Part shown: in pieces, positions 1 to 10,008 of the stretch
Numbering within the stretch: position 1 is the stretch's first letter
Layout: every line of letters begins with the position of its first letter
DNA from: Paenibacillus wulumuqiensis
Lineage (GTDB): Bacteria; Bacillota; Bacilli; Paenibacillales; Paenibacillaceae
Reading direction: 5' to 3'
Length of the DNA: 64,000 nt
Assembly (NCBI RefSeq): GCF_000971965.1
Contig: NZ_KQ040792.1
Span: 620,001 to 684,000 of the forward strand
The notes under the pieces: generated by a model
Database searches by the model: none
Seen by the model: the letters and a program-made list of their open reading frames with translations, nothing else
Told to the model about the DNA's origin: nothing
Made by a program: the position numbers and the translations under genes

Positions 1-399
1 GTGGAGACAGGCAGGCAGGTGCCTGCTGCTGTACGCTCCTGGTCTGCGCGTCTGCTGCGTGCTGTCAAAATCGGCATCTGGATCATTATTCTGGATCTGG
101 TACTGGACCCGGTCGCCCATGCGCGCGGATTCTGGCACTGGGGCGGAAGCGGAGGATTTTATGGAGTGCCATGGAGTAATTTTATCGCCTGGTTTGTCGT
201 GGGCGGAGTGCTCTCGCTGACACTGCCGATATTATTTATCACCCGCAAGGTGCACCGTCAGGCGACTTTTCTGTATCAGGGCATGCTGCTGCTGTTTGGG
301 CTGCTGGCCTGGAAAGCAGGCATCGAAGGTTCGATGCTGGCGGCTGCGCTTGGCATACTGCTCGCGGAAGGGAGCTACCGGTATGATACCCGCGCATAA
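1..399 (+). CDS. Carotenoid biosynthesis protein (DUF422/CruF-like), 3' part
   Basis: This is the C-terminal 132 residues of a membrane protein whose 5' end lies outside the window. The GTG at position 1 is only the first in-frame codon visible, not a supported start. The segment reading DPVAHARGFWHWG then GGFYGVPWSNFIAWF is the hallmark of the DUF422 family, which includes CruF and bisanhydrobacterioruberin hydratase. Three hydrophobic segments are visible (about residues 22-40, 59-80 and 90-110). Family members hydrate or otherwise modify the ends of carotenoid chains in the membrane. The gene overlaps the next one by 17 bp, so the two are probably translated together. The exact substrate is unknown. 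Confidence 0.75.
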   Translation: METGRQVPAAVRSWSARLLRAVKIGIWIIILDLVLDPVAHARGFWHWGGSGGFYGVPWSNFIAWFVVGGVLSLTLPILFITRKVHRQATFLYQGMLLLFGLLAWKAGIEGSMLAAALGILLAEGSYRYDTRA

Positions 400-1117
400 G
401 TCGCTTTGGTTTGACCGGATGTTTATCCGTTACAACGAATGGTATCTGCTGCGCCGGAATTTTCATTCCTTTACCCTATCCGGTGAGCTGGATCTTGCAC
501 CGGCGGATCAGCCGGCCCTGTATATTATGAACCATAGTTCCTGGTGGGACGGTCTGCTTATTTATCATGCGTTTCGTCATACCTCGGCTGCGGATCACTA
601 TGTGATGATGGAGGAGCGTCAGCTGAACCGGTATGCCTTTTTTGGCAAGCTGGGCGCTTTCTCGATTGATAAAGGCAGTCCAGGCGATATCCGGCAGTCG
701 CTGCGCTATGCGGCCGGGCTGCTGGAGCAGGGCAAGCGGGTATGGATGTTCCCTCAGGGAGAGATACGGCATCTGGAAATGCGTCCGCTCACTTTCCGTC
801 CGGGTATCGGTCTACTGCTAAGACAGACCGCTGGTTCCGTGCCGGTTATTCCGGTGACATTATATTATGGACTGTATCAGCATGCCCGGCTGCAGGCTTC
901 TCTGCAGGTCGGTGCACCTGTATATCAGGATTGGAGCAGACTGTCGCCCCGTGATTGTGCCAGTCGGCTGGAGACAATCATCACCAGCCAGCTGGACGAT
1001 CAGCGTAACCGGCTGCTCATGGCAGATGGAGAGCTACCGGGTTCCAAGGATCTGATCCGCCGCCAGCGCTCTACCGATGAGAAGTACGACCACTATCGCA
1101 GCCTCAGAAAAAGGTGA
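383..1117 (+). CDS. PlsC-type acyltransferase in carotenoid cluster
   Basis: This 244-residue protein belongs to the lysophospholipid/glycerolipid acyltransferase superfamily. The catalytic HX4D motif is seen as NHSSWWDG (His51, Asp56), and the substrate-binding block appears as FPQGE at 123-127. The ATG at 383 is preferred over earlier in-frame codons because a purine-rich site (GGAAGGGAG) lies just upstream. The start is inside the end of the preceding gene, and the next gene begins 4 bp after its stop. Lying between a CruF-like protein and a carotenoid glycosyltransferase, it probably esterifies the sugar of a glycosyl carotenoid, the role CrtO plays in staphyloxanthin synthesis. It is not the same fold as staphylococcal CrtO. 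A role in phospholipid synthesis cannot be excluded. Confidence 0.75.
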   Translation: MIPAHKSLWFDRMFIRYNEWYLLRRNFHSFTLSGELDLAPADQPALYIMNHSSWWDGLLIYHAFRHTSAADHYVMMEERQLNRYAFFGKLGAFSIDKGSPGDIRQSLRYAAGLLEQGKRVWMFPQGEIRHLEMRPLTFRPGIGLLLRQTAGSVPVIPVTLYYGLYQHARLQASLQVGAPVYQDWSRLSPRDCASRLETIITSQLDDQRNRLLMADGELPGSKDLIRRQRSTDEKYDHYRSLRKR

Positions 1118-1121
1118 ATCT

Positions 1122-2387
1122 ATGGAGTTCATGCTGCAGGCAATAACGCTCTGGCTGGTCCTTCAGCTGCTGTTCACAATCTGGAATCTCCGGCAAATGC
1201 CAAAATTGGGCAGTCGGCTGCATTCGTACGGATGGGAACAGCAGTATGATTACAGCCAGCAGAACAGCAATACCACTACCCATCATACATACAGCGGCAC
1301 TGCTGCTGGCCCGGCGGATGGATTAGCGGCATCCCATGGGACTGAGCTTGCTTCCACCGGCAAACAACGACCGCTGCTGTCCATATTGATACCGGTTCGT
1401 GATGAGGAGATTAATATCCGGGAATGCCTGGAATCGGTGCTGTCCTGCCGAACCGACAGTATAGAGCTGGAGATTCTCGTCATGAACGATCATTCCGAGG
1501 ACGGGACGGTTAGCGAAGTGAAAAAGGTAATGGCGGACGATACCCGTGTCCATCTGTACGAAGGGCGGCCGCTGCCCGAAGGCTGGATGGGCAAGTCGTA
1601 TGCCTGTCATCAGCTGTCCCAGCATGCACAGGGAGAATGGTGGCTGTTTGTGGATGCGGATGTGAGACTCGGTCCGGAAGCGCTGGAGGCAGCGATGATA
1701 ACGGCACGCTCCCAGCAGACCGGACTGATCAGCGGCTTTCCGCGCATGGAGACGGGAACCTGGCTGGAACGTCTGGTCGTGCCGATGATGGCTTTTGTGA
1801 TTGGCTATCATCTGCCGATCATGATGGTGCGGCGCAGTCCACTTCCCTTTTACCTGGCTGTAACCGGGGCGTGGCTGATGATTCACCGGGATAGCTATGT
1901 ACGCTGCGGCGGTCACAAGCATATTTTTAATCATATTGTTGAAGACATGGAGCTGGCCAAAGCGGTCAAAAAAGCCGGTGATCCGGTTACGCTGGCGGAT
2001 GTGCAGCGTCATACCTCGGCCCGCATGTATCGTAATGCCGCCCAGGTATGGGAAGGCTACAAGAAAAATATATTTGCCGGTACCGGGCGCAATCCGCTGC
2101 TCGTACTGGGGATTACTGTATTATATACACTGCTGTTTATATGGCCGCTGCTCATGCTGATCTATGGTCTGATCACCATGCAGACGGAGCTGATCGGCTG
2201 GTCGGCAGCAGCCGTACTGACAGGGATGCTGAGCAAAGGAATCATCGATCATCACAGCGGCAAGCCATTTTGGATGGGTGTACTGCTGCCTGCCAGTGCT
2301 CTCTGTCTAATCCTGATTCTGCTCGATTCCTGGTTCGCAGGCATCAAGGGCAAAGGCTACAGCTGGAAAGGCAGGACCTGCGGATGA
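1122..2387 (+). CDS. Family 2 glycosyltransferase, CrtQ-like
   Basis: This 421-residue protein has a GT-A family 2 domain at about residues 84-320. It begins with SILIPVRDEE, carries the metal-binding DXD-type motif as VDADV and ends with an acceptor/processivity region (HIVEDMELAKAVKKAG). A hydrophobic N-terminal segment and three to four C-terminal membrane helices (about 325-410) place it in the membrane. A polar, low-complexity stretch separates the first helix from the catalytic domain. The architecture resembles 4,4'-diaponeurosporenoate glycosyltransferase (CrtQ) and related carotenoid glycosyltransferases. The start at 1122 has AAAAAGGTG upstream, and the stop overlaps the next start by 4 bp (ATGA). 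The sugar donor and the carotenoid acceptor are inferred only from context. Confidence 0.78.
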   Translation: MEFMLQAITLWLVLQLLFTIWNLRQMPKLGSRLHSYGWEQQYDYSQQNSNTTTHHTYSGTAAGPADGLAASHGTELASTGKQRPLLSILIPVRDEEINIRECLESVLSCRTDSIELEILVMNDHSEDGTVSEVKKVMADDTRVHLYEGRPLPEGWMGKSYACHQLSQHAQGEWWLFVDADVRLGPEALEAAMITARSQQTGLISGFPRMETGTWLERLVVPMMAFVIGYHLPIMMVRRSPLPFYLAVTGAWLMIHRDSYVRCGGHKHIFNHIVEDMELAKAVKKAGDPVTLADVQRHTSARMYRNAAQVWEGYKKNIFAGTGRNPLLVLGITVLYTLLFIWPLLMLIYGLITMQTELIGWSAAAVLTGMLSKGIIDHHSGKPFWMGVLLPASALCLILILLDSWFAGIKGKGYSWKGRTCG

Positions 2388-3880
2388 ATATCAATCAACA
2401 GCCCGGCAGCCGCAAGATCATTATCATTGGTGCCGGTTTTGGCGGATTGTCATGCGCCATTACGCTGGCAGTCAGAGGCTATGAAGTCACTATGCTGGAA
2501 AAGCAGCCTGTCGTGGGCGGCAAGCTGCAGTCGATTGAACGGGCCGGCTATCATTTTGACCGGGGACCGAGCACGATTACGATGCCGCATGTATTCCGCA
2601 GCGTATTTGAATATGCCGGCCGGTCGATGGATGATTATGTGCACCTGTACGAACTGGAGCCGCGCACACGCAATATTTTCGCTGATGGATCGGTTGTGGA
2701 TCTGAGCCGTGACGCCTCCGTGACAGCGCAGCAGATTGCTGCATACAGTCCGGAGGATGCGTTGAATTATCCGCGCTTTCTGCAGGAAGCCGAGGCACTG
2801 TATCAGAAAGCGGATACCCAGTTCCTGAATACCCTGCTGCTGTCATGGAAGGACAAGCTCAAACCTTCCATGGGCAAAAGTCTGCTGCGTGTCCGTCCGC
2901 TGACTACGCTCCAATTGCTGCTGCGCAAATATTTCCGTCATCCCAATACATTGATGCTGCTGGGACGGTATGCTACCTATGTGGGAGCTTCCCCGTATCA
3001 GGCGCCGTCGATTTTTGCCATGATGGCTCATGTGGAAGCCAATCAGGGTGTCTATGGGGTACGCGGAGGTACCTATCAGATTGTGCGCGGGATGGAGAAG
3101 CTGGCGCTGGAGCTGGGCGTACAGATCCGAACGGGTGTGGAAGTGAACCGGATTCTGACGAGTTCCGGCCGGGTAAGCGGGGTGGAGACGGATCAGGGAA
3201 GCTGGCAGGCCCCGCTGGTCATTGTAAATGGGGATGTACTGAGCGCCAATCGAATGCTGCTGCCACAGGAGCAGCGTCCTTCCCTGCCGGATCGACGGAT
3301 CGACGCCTATGAGCCTTCCCTGTCCGGATTCGTAACACTGGCCGGTGTACCGCAGCAGTACGATCAGCTGCTGCATCATACGGTCTTTTTCCCGGAACAA
3401 TATGAGCCGGAGTTCCAGTCGATTTTCGGGCAAAAAAAGCCGCCAGTCCAGCCGACGCTGTATATTTGCCATTCCGGTTATTCCGAACCGGAGCTTGCGC
3501 CGCCGGGTGGCAGCAATCTGTTTATTCTGGCCAATGCGCCCTATATATCGGATCAATGGAACTGGCAGGAGCAGCGTGAATCATATGGTCAGCAGATCGG
3601 TAAGATCCTGGAAGGATACGGTCTGTACGGCATCCGCCAGGGCCCGGTCTGGGAACATTATACGCCCGAGGATATTCGGCGTGATACGTATGCGCATCAG
3701 GGTGCAATCTATGGCATATCGTCCAATGGTCCACGCCAGACCTTTTTCCGGCCGGGCAATCGCAGCCGGGATGTGCAGGGATTATGGTATGTAGGAGGCA
3801 CGACTCATCCCGGCGGAGGCACGCCGGTTGTGACGCTGTCCGGGCAGCTAGTCGCCCGGCATATTGCCGATCATTTGTAG
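2384..3880 (+). CDS. Phytoene desaturase-family oxidoreductase (CrtN/CrtP type)
   Basis: This 498-residue FAD-dependent enzyme has the N-terminal dinucleotide-binding motif GAGFGG at residues 16-21. The following segment LEKQPVVGGKLQS and the phrase RGPSTITMPHVF are typical of carotenoid desaturases. The C-terminal FAD motif reads WYVGGTTHPGGGTP near residue 471. The family includes C30 desaturases (CrtN) and carotenoid-end oxidases (CrtP/CrtNb). With a glycosyltransferase and an acyltransferase next door, an oxidase that makes the carboxyl end for glycosylation is plausible, but sequence alone does not separate the two roles. No phytoene or squalene synthase homologue is in the window; one may lie upstream. 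Confidence 0.85.
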   Translation: MNINQQPGSRKIIIIGAGFGGLSCAITLAVRGYEVTMLEKQPVVGGKLQSIERAGYHFDRGPSTITMPHVFRSVFEYAGRSMDDYVHLYELEPRTRNIFADGSVVDLSRDASVTAQQIAAYSPEDALNYPRFLQEAEALYQKADTQFLNTLLLSWKDKLKPSMGKSLLRVRPLTTLQLLLRKYFRHPNTLMLLGRYATYVGASPYQAPSIFAMMAHVEANQGVYGVRGGTYQIVRGMEKLALELGVQIRTGVEVNRILTSSGRVSGVETDQGSWQAPLVIVNGDVLSANRMLLPQEQRPSLPDRRIDAYEPSLSGFVTLAGVPQQYDQLLHHTVFFPEQYEPEFQSIFGQKKPPVQPTLYICHSGYSEPELAPPGGSNLFILANAPYISDQWNWQEQRESYGQQIGKILEGYGLYGIRQGPVWEHYTPEDIRRDTYAHQGAIYGISSNGPRQTFFRPGNRSRDVQGLWYVGGTTHPGGGTPVVTLSGQLVARHIADHL

Positions 3881-3944
3881 GCTCTACAGACACAGTTCTG
3901 GTGGGCATTGTTCGGAATGCAGGCAGCATATCTATTATTCCTGT

Positions 3945-3972
3945 TTGGATTACAACGGAATGCTGGTATATT
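3945..3972 (+). promoter_or_regulatory. Candidate sigma-A promoter for fni
   Basis: TTGGAT at 3945-3950 and TATATT at 3967-3972 are separated by 16 bp, and TGG directly precedes the -10 box (extended -10). It lies in the 214-bp gap before fni and would give a leader of about 115 nt. This suggests fni can be transcribed separately from the carotenoid genes. Nothing else is recognised in the gap. Confidence 0.45.
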
Positions 3973-4094
3973 TAAATAATGGGCTTGCAGGATGAGCCAA
4001 ATGAATACAAGGAAGTGGCCGGTCCATCGCAGAGGGCTGATCAGCATGATCATGACAGCATCTGCAGGCGGCCGGTTTCAGAGAGGAAGGGCTC

Positions 4095-5144
4095 ATGAAT
4101 CAGGAGAACCCTATAACAGGCAATATTTCCGACCGGAAAAGCGCACATGTACGACTCTGTCTGGAAGAAGACGTAGCTGGAGCAGGCGTCACCTCAGGAC
4201 TGGAGCATTATCACTTTCGTCACCAGGCGCTGCCGGAGACGGATTTTGGCAGTATTGATCTGAGTACATCATTTCTGGATATTCCGATGCGTGCGCCGCT
4301 GCTGATCAGCTCCATGACCGGCGGCAGCGAAGCGACCGGGCAGATCAACCGTCGTCTTGCCGAAGCTGCGCAAAGCCGCGGCTGGGCGATGGGACTTGGA
4401 TCAGTCCGGGCAGCGATTGAGCATGATGAGCTGGCGGCTACATTTAATGTGCGCCAGCAGGCACCGACTATTCCGGTCATCGCCAATCTGGGAGCGGTTC
4501 AGCTCAATTACGGATTTGGTATCGACGAATGCAGACGTGCTGTGGAACTGGCGGAAGCGAGTGCGCTGGTGCTGCATCTGAACAGCCTGCAGGAAGTGTT
4601 TCAGCCGGAAGGCAATGTCAACTTTGCCGGACTGCTGTCCCGGATCGAGCAGGTCGCCCGGCAGCTGGATGTTCCGGTAGGCATCAAGGAAGTGGGCTGG
4701 GGCATTGATGGAAGTACCGCACGCCGGCTGGCCAATGCCGGAGCTGCTTTTATCGATGTAGCTGGAGCGGGCGGCACATCATGGAGCCAGGTGGAGAAAT
4801 TCCGCAGCAGCGATCCGGTGCGCCGCGCCGCTGCCGAGGCATTCGCAGGCTGGGGGACGCCGACCGCGGAGTGTATCCGCGACGTGCGCGAGCAGCTTCC
4901 GCAGATGCCGCTGATTGGCAGCGGTGGACTGAGTCATGGCGTCGATGCCGCCAAAGCGATTGCACTCGGTGCCGATCTGGCAGGCTTTGGCCGTTCGCTG
5001 CTGGGAGCCGCGGTCGAATCGACAGAGGCACTGGAGCAGGTGCTGACCCGTGTAGAGTTTGAGCTGTCGGCAGCCATGTTCGGCGTCGGAGCTGCCCGGA
5101 TCAGTGAACTGCAGCAGACCGACCGGCTATACAGATACGAATAG
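4095..5144 (+). CDS. fni: Type 2 isopentenyl-diphosphate delta-isomerase
   Basis: This 349-residue FMN- and NAD(P)H-dependent enzyme interconverts isopentenyl and dimethylallyl diphosphate, the building blocks for carotenoids and other isoprenoids. Family features include the N-terminal RKSAHVRLCLEE, the segment PLLISSMTGGS, MGLGSVRAAIE, and a C-terminal flavin/phosphate-binding region with GSGGL and GADLAGFGR. Length matches the family. A good ribosome site (GAGAGGAAGG) precedes the ATG. Its position directly downstream of the carotenoid genes suggests it boosts precursor supply for pigment. The reaction itself is well established for the family; co-regulation with the pigment genes is inferred. 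Confidence 0.95.
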   Translation: MNQENPITGNISDRKSAHVRLCLEEDVAGAGVTSGLEHYHFRHQALPETDFGSIDLSTSFLDIPMRAPLLISSMTGGSEATGQINRRLAEAAQSRGWAMGLGSVRAAIEHDELAATFNVRQQAPTIPVIANLGAVQLNYGFGIDECRRAVELAEASALVLHLNSLQEVFQPEGNVNFAGLLSRIEQVARQLDVPVGIKEVGWGIDGSTARRLANAGAAFIDVAGAGGTSWSQVEKFRSSDPVRRAAAEAFAGWGTPTAECIRDVREQLPQMPLIGSGGLSHGVDAAKAIALGADLAGFGRSLLGAAVESTEALEQVLTRVEFELSAAMFGVGAARISELQQTDRLYRYE

Positions 5145-5158
5145 AATAGCCATGCACC

Positions 5159-5184
5159 AAGCCCGGGATGGATTCCGGGCTTTC
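5159..5184 (+). terminator. Hairpin terminator after fni
   Basis: AAGCCCGG pairs with CCGGGCTT around an 8-nt loop, starting 14 bp after the fni stop codon. The T-tract is short (TTTCTC), so termination may be partial. Confidence 0.6.
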
Positions 5185-5273
5185 TCGCGTAGGTTTGAAC
5201 TTAATCTAATCTGGAGTTAAGCGAAGTTTTTTGCAAAAAACATTTTGAAATTAAGAAATTTTCTGCAAAACTC

Positions 5274-5301
5274 TACAAAATTCGTGCCTGCAAGACGATA
5301 A
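5274..5301 (+). promoter_or_regulatory. Candidate sigma-D (flagellar) promoter of the chemoreceptor gene
   Basis: TACA at 5274-5277 and GACGATAA at 5294-5301 are separated by 16 bp. The known sigma-D consensus is TAAA-N15-GCCGATAA, so each box has one mismatch. The gene downstream is a methyl-accepting chemotaxis protein, a classic sigma-D regulon member. The surrounding sequence is very AT-rich. Confidence 0.55.
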
Positions 5302-5357
5302 CATATAGGTAATTCGTACTATACATCATGATCGTAATTGCAGGGAGGAAAGAGAAA

Positions 5358-7097
5358 TTGAAAAAGCTTCAGCAAATCAGATTGGGGTTGCGTCCCAAAC
5401 TGTATCTTATTATTCTGCTGCCATTATTCATTATCGGCTCGCTGACCATGTGGACGACTCAGCGCCTCATACAGGAATCAGCGTTATCTACACTTCAACA
5501 AAGCAATGAGACGCTGGCGACCCATACCGCAGCACAGCTGAATACGGATGAGATCCGTAAATTATATACGTACAGTGACCCCGAACAGAGCCAGGAATAC
5601 AAAGACCTGCGCACCCAGATCAATAATTTGCGATTGCAGTCCGGGGCGCTCTATGTATACCTGTTTAACTACACGGATAATACATGGTTTTACACAGTGG
5701 ATGGAGCAGACTGGAATGATGAGGAATACAGTCCTTACAATGATTCCATGGATTTTGATGCCGATGCGGCAGCACGGCTGACTGCCGGCCAGAGCGTGAC
5801 CACCGATGTGGTGTCTGATCCGGAATGGGGAGATTTGTTCTCTACCTTTACTCCGATCAAGGACAAGAGCGGCCAGACCGTAGGCTATCTGGGAATCGAT
5901 ATTTCTGCAGCGGCTGTTAATAAGGTATATGAACAAACACTGACCCAGGCATACAAGCTGGTCATTCCGATCTTTGCCACTGTTGTGCTATTGGCAGCAC
6001 TGTGTGCGATGCTGTTTATCCGCCGTACACTGTCTCAGGTGGGAGAGATCAAGCACAGTATGGAGCGAGTCACTGAGGGAGATCTGACTATAGGATCGCA
6101 GCGCATTACCGGTGATCAGCTGGGTGAGATCAGCGACCTCAACAATTCCATGATCCATCATATTACCGAGATGATTACCAGCATTCAGTCTGGTTCCAGT
6201 ACACTGCAGGATTCTTCCCAGTATATTGCTGAAGTCGCCGAAGGAACACTTCGCCAGACAGAAGAACTGTCCCGGGCTATTCAGGAAATTGCCTCCGGTT
6301 CGACCCAGCAGGCAGAGCAGACCGAACAATCCGTCCAGCAGTCGACCCAGCTGGGCCATATTATCGATGAAATCGGCAGCTATGTGAGCCAGTTCAGCGC
6401 CACAGCCGAGCAGCTGTCGAGTGTGAGCGACAAGGTAAGGCACGAACATGAACAATTGTTACAACAAGGAAAAGATAATGTCGCCCGTGTCCAGCAGATC
6501 CAGCAGCAATCCGAGATTCTGGCAGAGCAGTCCCGCGAAGCTTCCAACATCAGCGGACAGGTGCAGAGCATCGTCAAGCAGACACAGATACTGGCGCTTA
6601 ACGCCTCGATCGAAGCTTCCCGTGCCGGTGAAGCAGGCAAAGGCTTCTCGGTCGTCGCAAGCGAGATGCGCCATCTGGCCCAGCAATCCGAACAGTCCAT
6701 CGGCGAAATCGACAGTATTCTCCGCCAGTTTGTGGAGCAGATCAGCCGGATCAATGTACAGTTTGAAGCGAATATGGATTCGGCGAACCGTCAGGAAGTG
6801 CAGATCGAGGAGTGTATGGAATCCTTTGAACAGGTAAGTCGGGTGTCCGATGAAGTGCATCAGCTGGCGCTAAAGCTGTCGGAGAAAACAGACGATATGC
6901 AGCATATCCGCCATGAGGTAGAAGAACATCTGGGCTATATCGCTTCGGCAACCGAGGAGACGTCCGCCATGACCGAGGAAGTCGCTGCCAGTGCACTGGA
7001 ACAGCAAAAATCCGTCTCGGAACTTTCCGAGATATCCGGCAGCCTGAAGACGCTGGCTCACGACCTGAAGGGACAATCGGATAAATTTATCGTATAG
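5358..7097 (+). CDS. Methyl-accepting chemotaxis protein
   Basis: This transmembrane chemoreceptor passes ligand binding to the CheA-CheW complex. From the TTG start at 5358 it has 579 residues: helix 1 at about 15-33, an extracellular cache-like sensor domain at 34-198, helix 2 at 200-220, a HAMP domain at 221-275, and a long cytoplasmic coiled coil. The highly conserved signalling tip near 410 reads [19 protein letters not shown]. The TTG is chosen because GGAGG lies 9 bp upstream; an ATG 30 bp earlier is in frame but has no ribosome site. It is monocistronic, with a sigma-D-like promoter upstream. The ligand is unknown. Confidence 0.9.
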   Translation: MKKLQQIRLGLRPKLYLIILLPLFIIGSLTMWTTQRLIQESALSTLQQSNETLATHTAAQLNTDEIRKLYTYSDPEQSQEYKDLRTQINNLRLQSGALYVYLFNYTDNTWFYTVDGADWNDEEYSPYNDSMDFDADAAARLTAGQSVTTDVVSDPEWGDLFSTFTPIKDKSGQTVGYLGIDISAAAVNKVYEQTLTQAYKLVIPIFATVVLLAALCAMLFIRRTLSQVGEIKHSMERVTEGDLTIGSQRITGDQLGEISDLNNSMIHHITEMITSIQSGSSTLQDSSQYIAEVAEGTLRQTEELSRAIQEIASGSTQQAEQTEQSVQQSTQLGHIIDEIGSYVSQFSATAEQLSSVSDKVRHEHEQLLQQGKDNVARVQQIQQQSEILAEQSREASNISGQVQSIVKQTQILALNASIEASRAGEAGKGFSVVASEMRHLAQQSEQSIGEIDSILRQFVEQISRINVQFEANMDSANRQEVQIEECMESFEQVSRVSDEVHQLALKLSEKTDDMQHIRHEVEEHLGYIASATEETSAMTEEVAASALEQQKSVSELSEISGSLKTLAHDLKGQSDKFIV

Positions 7098-7102
7098 TTC
7101 GT

Positions 7103-7131
7103 TTGCCACCTCTGTTGTTCTCATATATAAT
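7103..7131 (+). promoter_or_regulatory. Sigma-A promoter of ychF
   Basis: TTGCCA at 7103-7108 and TATAAT at 7126-7131 are separated by 17 bp. It starts just after the chemoreceptor stop codon and gives a leader of about 50 nt before ychF. Confidence 0.75.
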
Positions 7132-7188
7132 AGTGTGGAAATTCAGATCGAATGCTTACCAATTCAACTAATAGGAGTTGTCATATAA

Positions 7189-8289
7189 ATGGCTTTGAAA
7201 GCTGGTATTGTCGGGCTTCCTAACGTCGGGAAATCCACACTTTTTAATGCAATTACCCAGGCGGGTGCCGAATCCGCCAACTATCCGTTCTGTACGATTG
7301 ATCCAAACGTCGGTATTGTCGAAGTGCCGGACGAGCGTCTGGACAAACTGACCGAACTCGTTGAACCGAAAAAAACCGTCCCTACCGCATTTGAATTCGT
7401 CGATATCGCCGGTCTCGTACGCGGCGCAAGCAAAGGCGAAGGCCTGGGCAACAAATTCCTCGCCCATATCCGTGAAGTCGATGCAATTGTACACGTGGTA
7501 CGCTGCTTTGAAGACGAGAACATCACACACGTCGATGGCAAAATCGATCCGATCAGCGATATCCAGACGATCAACCTGGAGCTGATTCTGGCCGATCTGG
7601 ACAGCGTTGAGAAGCGTATCGACCGTTCCAAAAAGAACATGAAGGGCGGCAACAAGCAGTACGCACAGGAAGTGGAAGTACTGGAGCGCATCAAGGAAGC
7701 CCTGTACAACGACATGCCTGTCCGCAGCGTGGAGCTGACCGACGAAGAGCGCCTGATCGTTCGCGATCTGCACCTGCTGACGATGAAGCCGGTACTGTAC
7801 GCAGCCAACGTAAGCGAAGATGGCGTAACTGAAGCCGACACCAACCCTTATGTTCTGAAAGTCAAAGAATTCGCCGAAGCGGAAAATGCCGTTGTCGTTC
7901 CGATCAGTGCCAAGATCGAAGCGGATATTTCCGAAATGGAAGATGAAGACAAAGCGATGTTCCTCGAAGAACTGGGTCTGTCCGAATCCGGCCTGAACCG
8001 CCTGATCAAGGCAGCCTACCGTCTGCTCGGTCTGTACACGTACTTTACAGCCGGTGTACAGGAAGTACGCGCCTGGACGATCCGCAAAGGCACCAAAGCT
8101 CCTGGAGCAGCCGGTGTTATCCATACGGACTTTGAGCGCGGATTTATCCGTGCCGAAGTAGTGAGCTATGAAGATCTGGTCAATGCCGGTTCCATGAACG
8201 GTGCCAAAGAACGTGGCCAGCTGCGCCTCGAAGGCAAAGAGTATGTCGTGCAGGATGGCGACGTTATGCACTTCCGTTTCAACGTATAA
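7189..8289 (+). CDS. ychF: Ribosome-associated ATPase YchF/OLA1
   Basis: This 366-residue Obg-family P-loop protein binds ATP rather than GTP and associates with ribosomes; in several bacteria it affects stress responses. The Walker A motif is GLPNVGKST at residues 9-17. The Walker B region reads [15 protein letters not shown] replaces the usual GTP-specificity NKxD, as is typical for YchF. A TGS domain occupies the C-terminal 80 residues. A strong ribosome site (AGGAG) precedes the ATG, and the length matches the family. The gene stands alone between its own promoter and a terminator hairpin. Codon use is strongly biased, as expected for an abundant housekeeping protein. Confidence 0.96.
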   Translation: MALKAGIVGLPNVGKSTLFNAITQAGAESANYPFCTIDPNVGIVEVPDERLDKLTELVEPKKTVPTAFEFVDIAGLVRGASKGEGLGNKFLAHIREVDAIVHVVRCFEDENITHVDGKIDPISDIQTINLELILADLDSVEKRIDRSKKNMKGGNKQYAQEVEVLERIKEALYNDMPVRSVELTDEERLIVRDLHLLTMKPVLYAANVSEDGVTEADTNPYVLKVKEFAEAENAVVVPISAKIEADISEMEDEDKAMFLEELGLSESGLNRLIKAAYRLLGLYTYFTAGVQEVRAWTIRKGTKAPGAAGVIHTDFERGFIRAEVVSYEDLVNAGSMNGAKERGQLRLEGKEYVVQDGDVMHFRFNV

Positions 8290-8337
8290 GAATTAGACGG
8301 ATCTACCGGTTCATTCCTATATGAAAGTATAAAGTAT

Positions 8338-8410
8338 AAAAGCCTTATTCCATAAAGCTCTCCGTATACGCTAGGTATACGAGTGGGCTGGCGGGATAAG
8401 GCTTTTATTT
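8338..8410 (+). terminator. Terminator hairpin after ychF
   Basis: An 11-bp stem (8338-8348 AAAAGCCTTAT with 8396-8406 ATAAGGCTTTT) encloses a second small hairpin (GTATAC/GTATAC) and is followed by TTTATTTT-like sequence. The A-rich 5' flank means it could also work on the opposite strand. Confidence 0.7.
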
Positions 8411-8478
8411 TGCCGGAAAAGGCTGATGAGGAGCATGCCCAACCTTTTCAGTTCTCATTGCTGGATACACACAAATAA

Positions 8479-8518
8479 ATGCAGGAACAGCCCGTCATTT
8501 GACGGACCGTTCCTGCAT
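8479..8518 (-). terminator. Terminator of the aldo/keto reductase gene
   Basis: ATGCAGGAAC at 8479-8488 pairs with GTTCCTGCAT at 8509-8518, with an inner CCGTC/GACGG stem. Read on the minus strand it follows the reductase stop codon and runs into TTTATTT. Confidence 0.75.
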
Positions 8519-8561
8519 CAATAATGGTTATCCTGTATTCATCCTGATGATTCCTGCATGA

Positions 8562-9554
<993 letters not shown>

Positions 9555-9787
9555 GATTTTCCTCCTTGAGGTTCATGTAATGGCTGACGGGCGATAGAGA
9601 AATAGATACGCTGTACCGGACATGAGCGGATGGCTGCACATAACAGACATCGAAGCTAATCATTCCGATATGCTTATTATAAATAACCGGCAGAACAATA
9701 GCCAAATCCGGCTAAAAACGCTTCGTCAGCCCTACGCAAAAAAATGGTGAAAACTGCATATTTAGGATAGGAAAGCTGTCCTGCTTA

Positions 9788-10008
9788 TGCTATAATCAAG
9801 AGTCGTAACCCTGTATTTGACGCATAATGGCAGCTGTATCCCGTACATCTGTGATGCGGTTGGAGGCAGGGTATTCCTTTTATCGTTATATTTCCGTTTG
9901 CGGAAGTTGTTGGAACAGGCATATTTCACAGTTCCAAGTGGATGTGCGGTATCGTATTTTCCCTGAATTTTATAAATAACTATTGAATATATGAAGAGGT
10001 GGTTTTCC
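9788..10008 (+). promoter_or_regulatory. Extended -10 promoter and about 200-nt leader of prfA
   Basis: TGCTATAAT at 9788-9796 is an extended -10 element with no good -35 box. The leader from about 9803 to 10008 contains no credible reading frame. ACCCTG at 9808-9813 can pair with CAGGGT at 9867-9872 to enclose a folded segment, but I recognise no known riboswitch. The rest of the 9555-9787 gap shows nothing else. Confidence 0.5.

Noticed and set aside
5328-5357. ATG start of the chemoreceptor at 5328
   Set aside because: No ribosome site; TTG 5358 has GGAGG at good spacing and gives a normal N-terminus.
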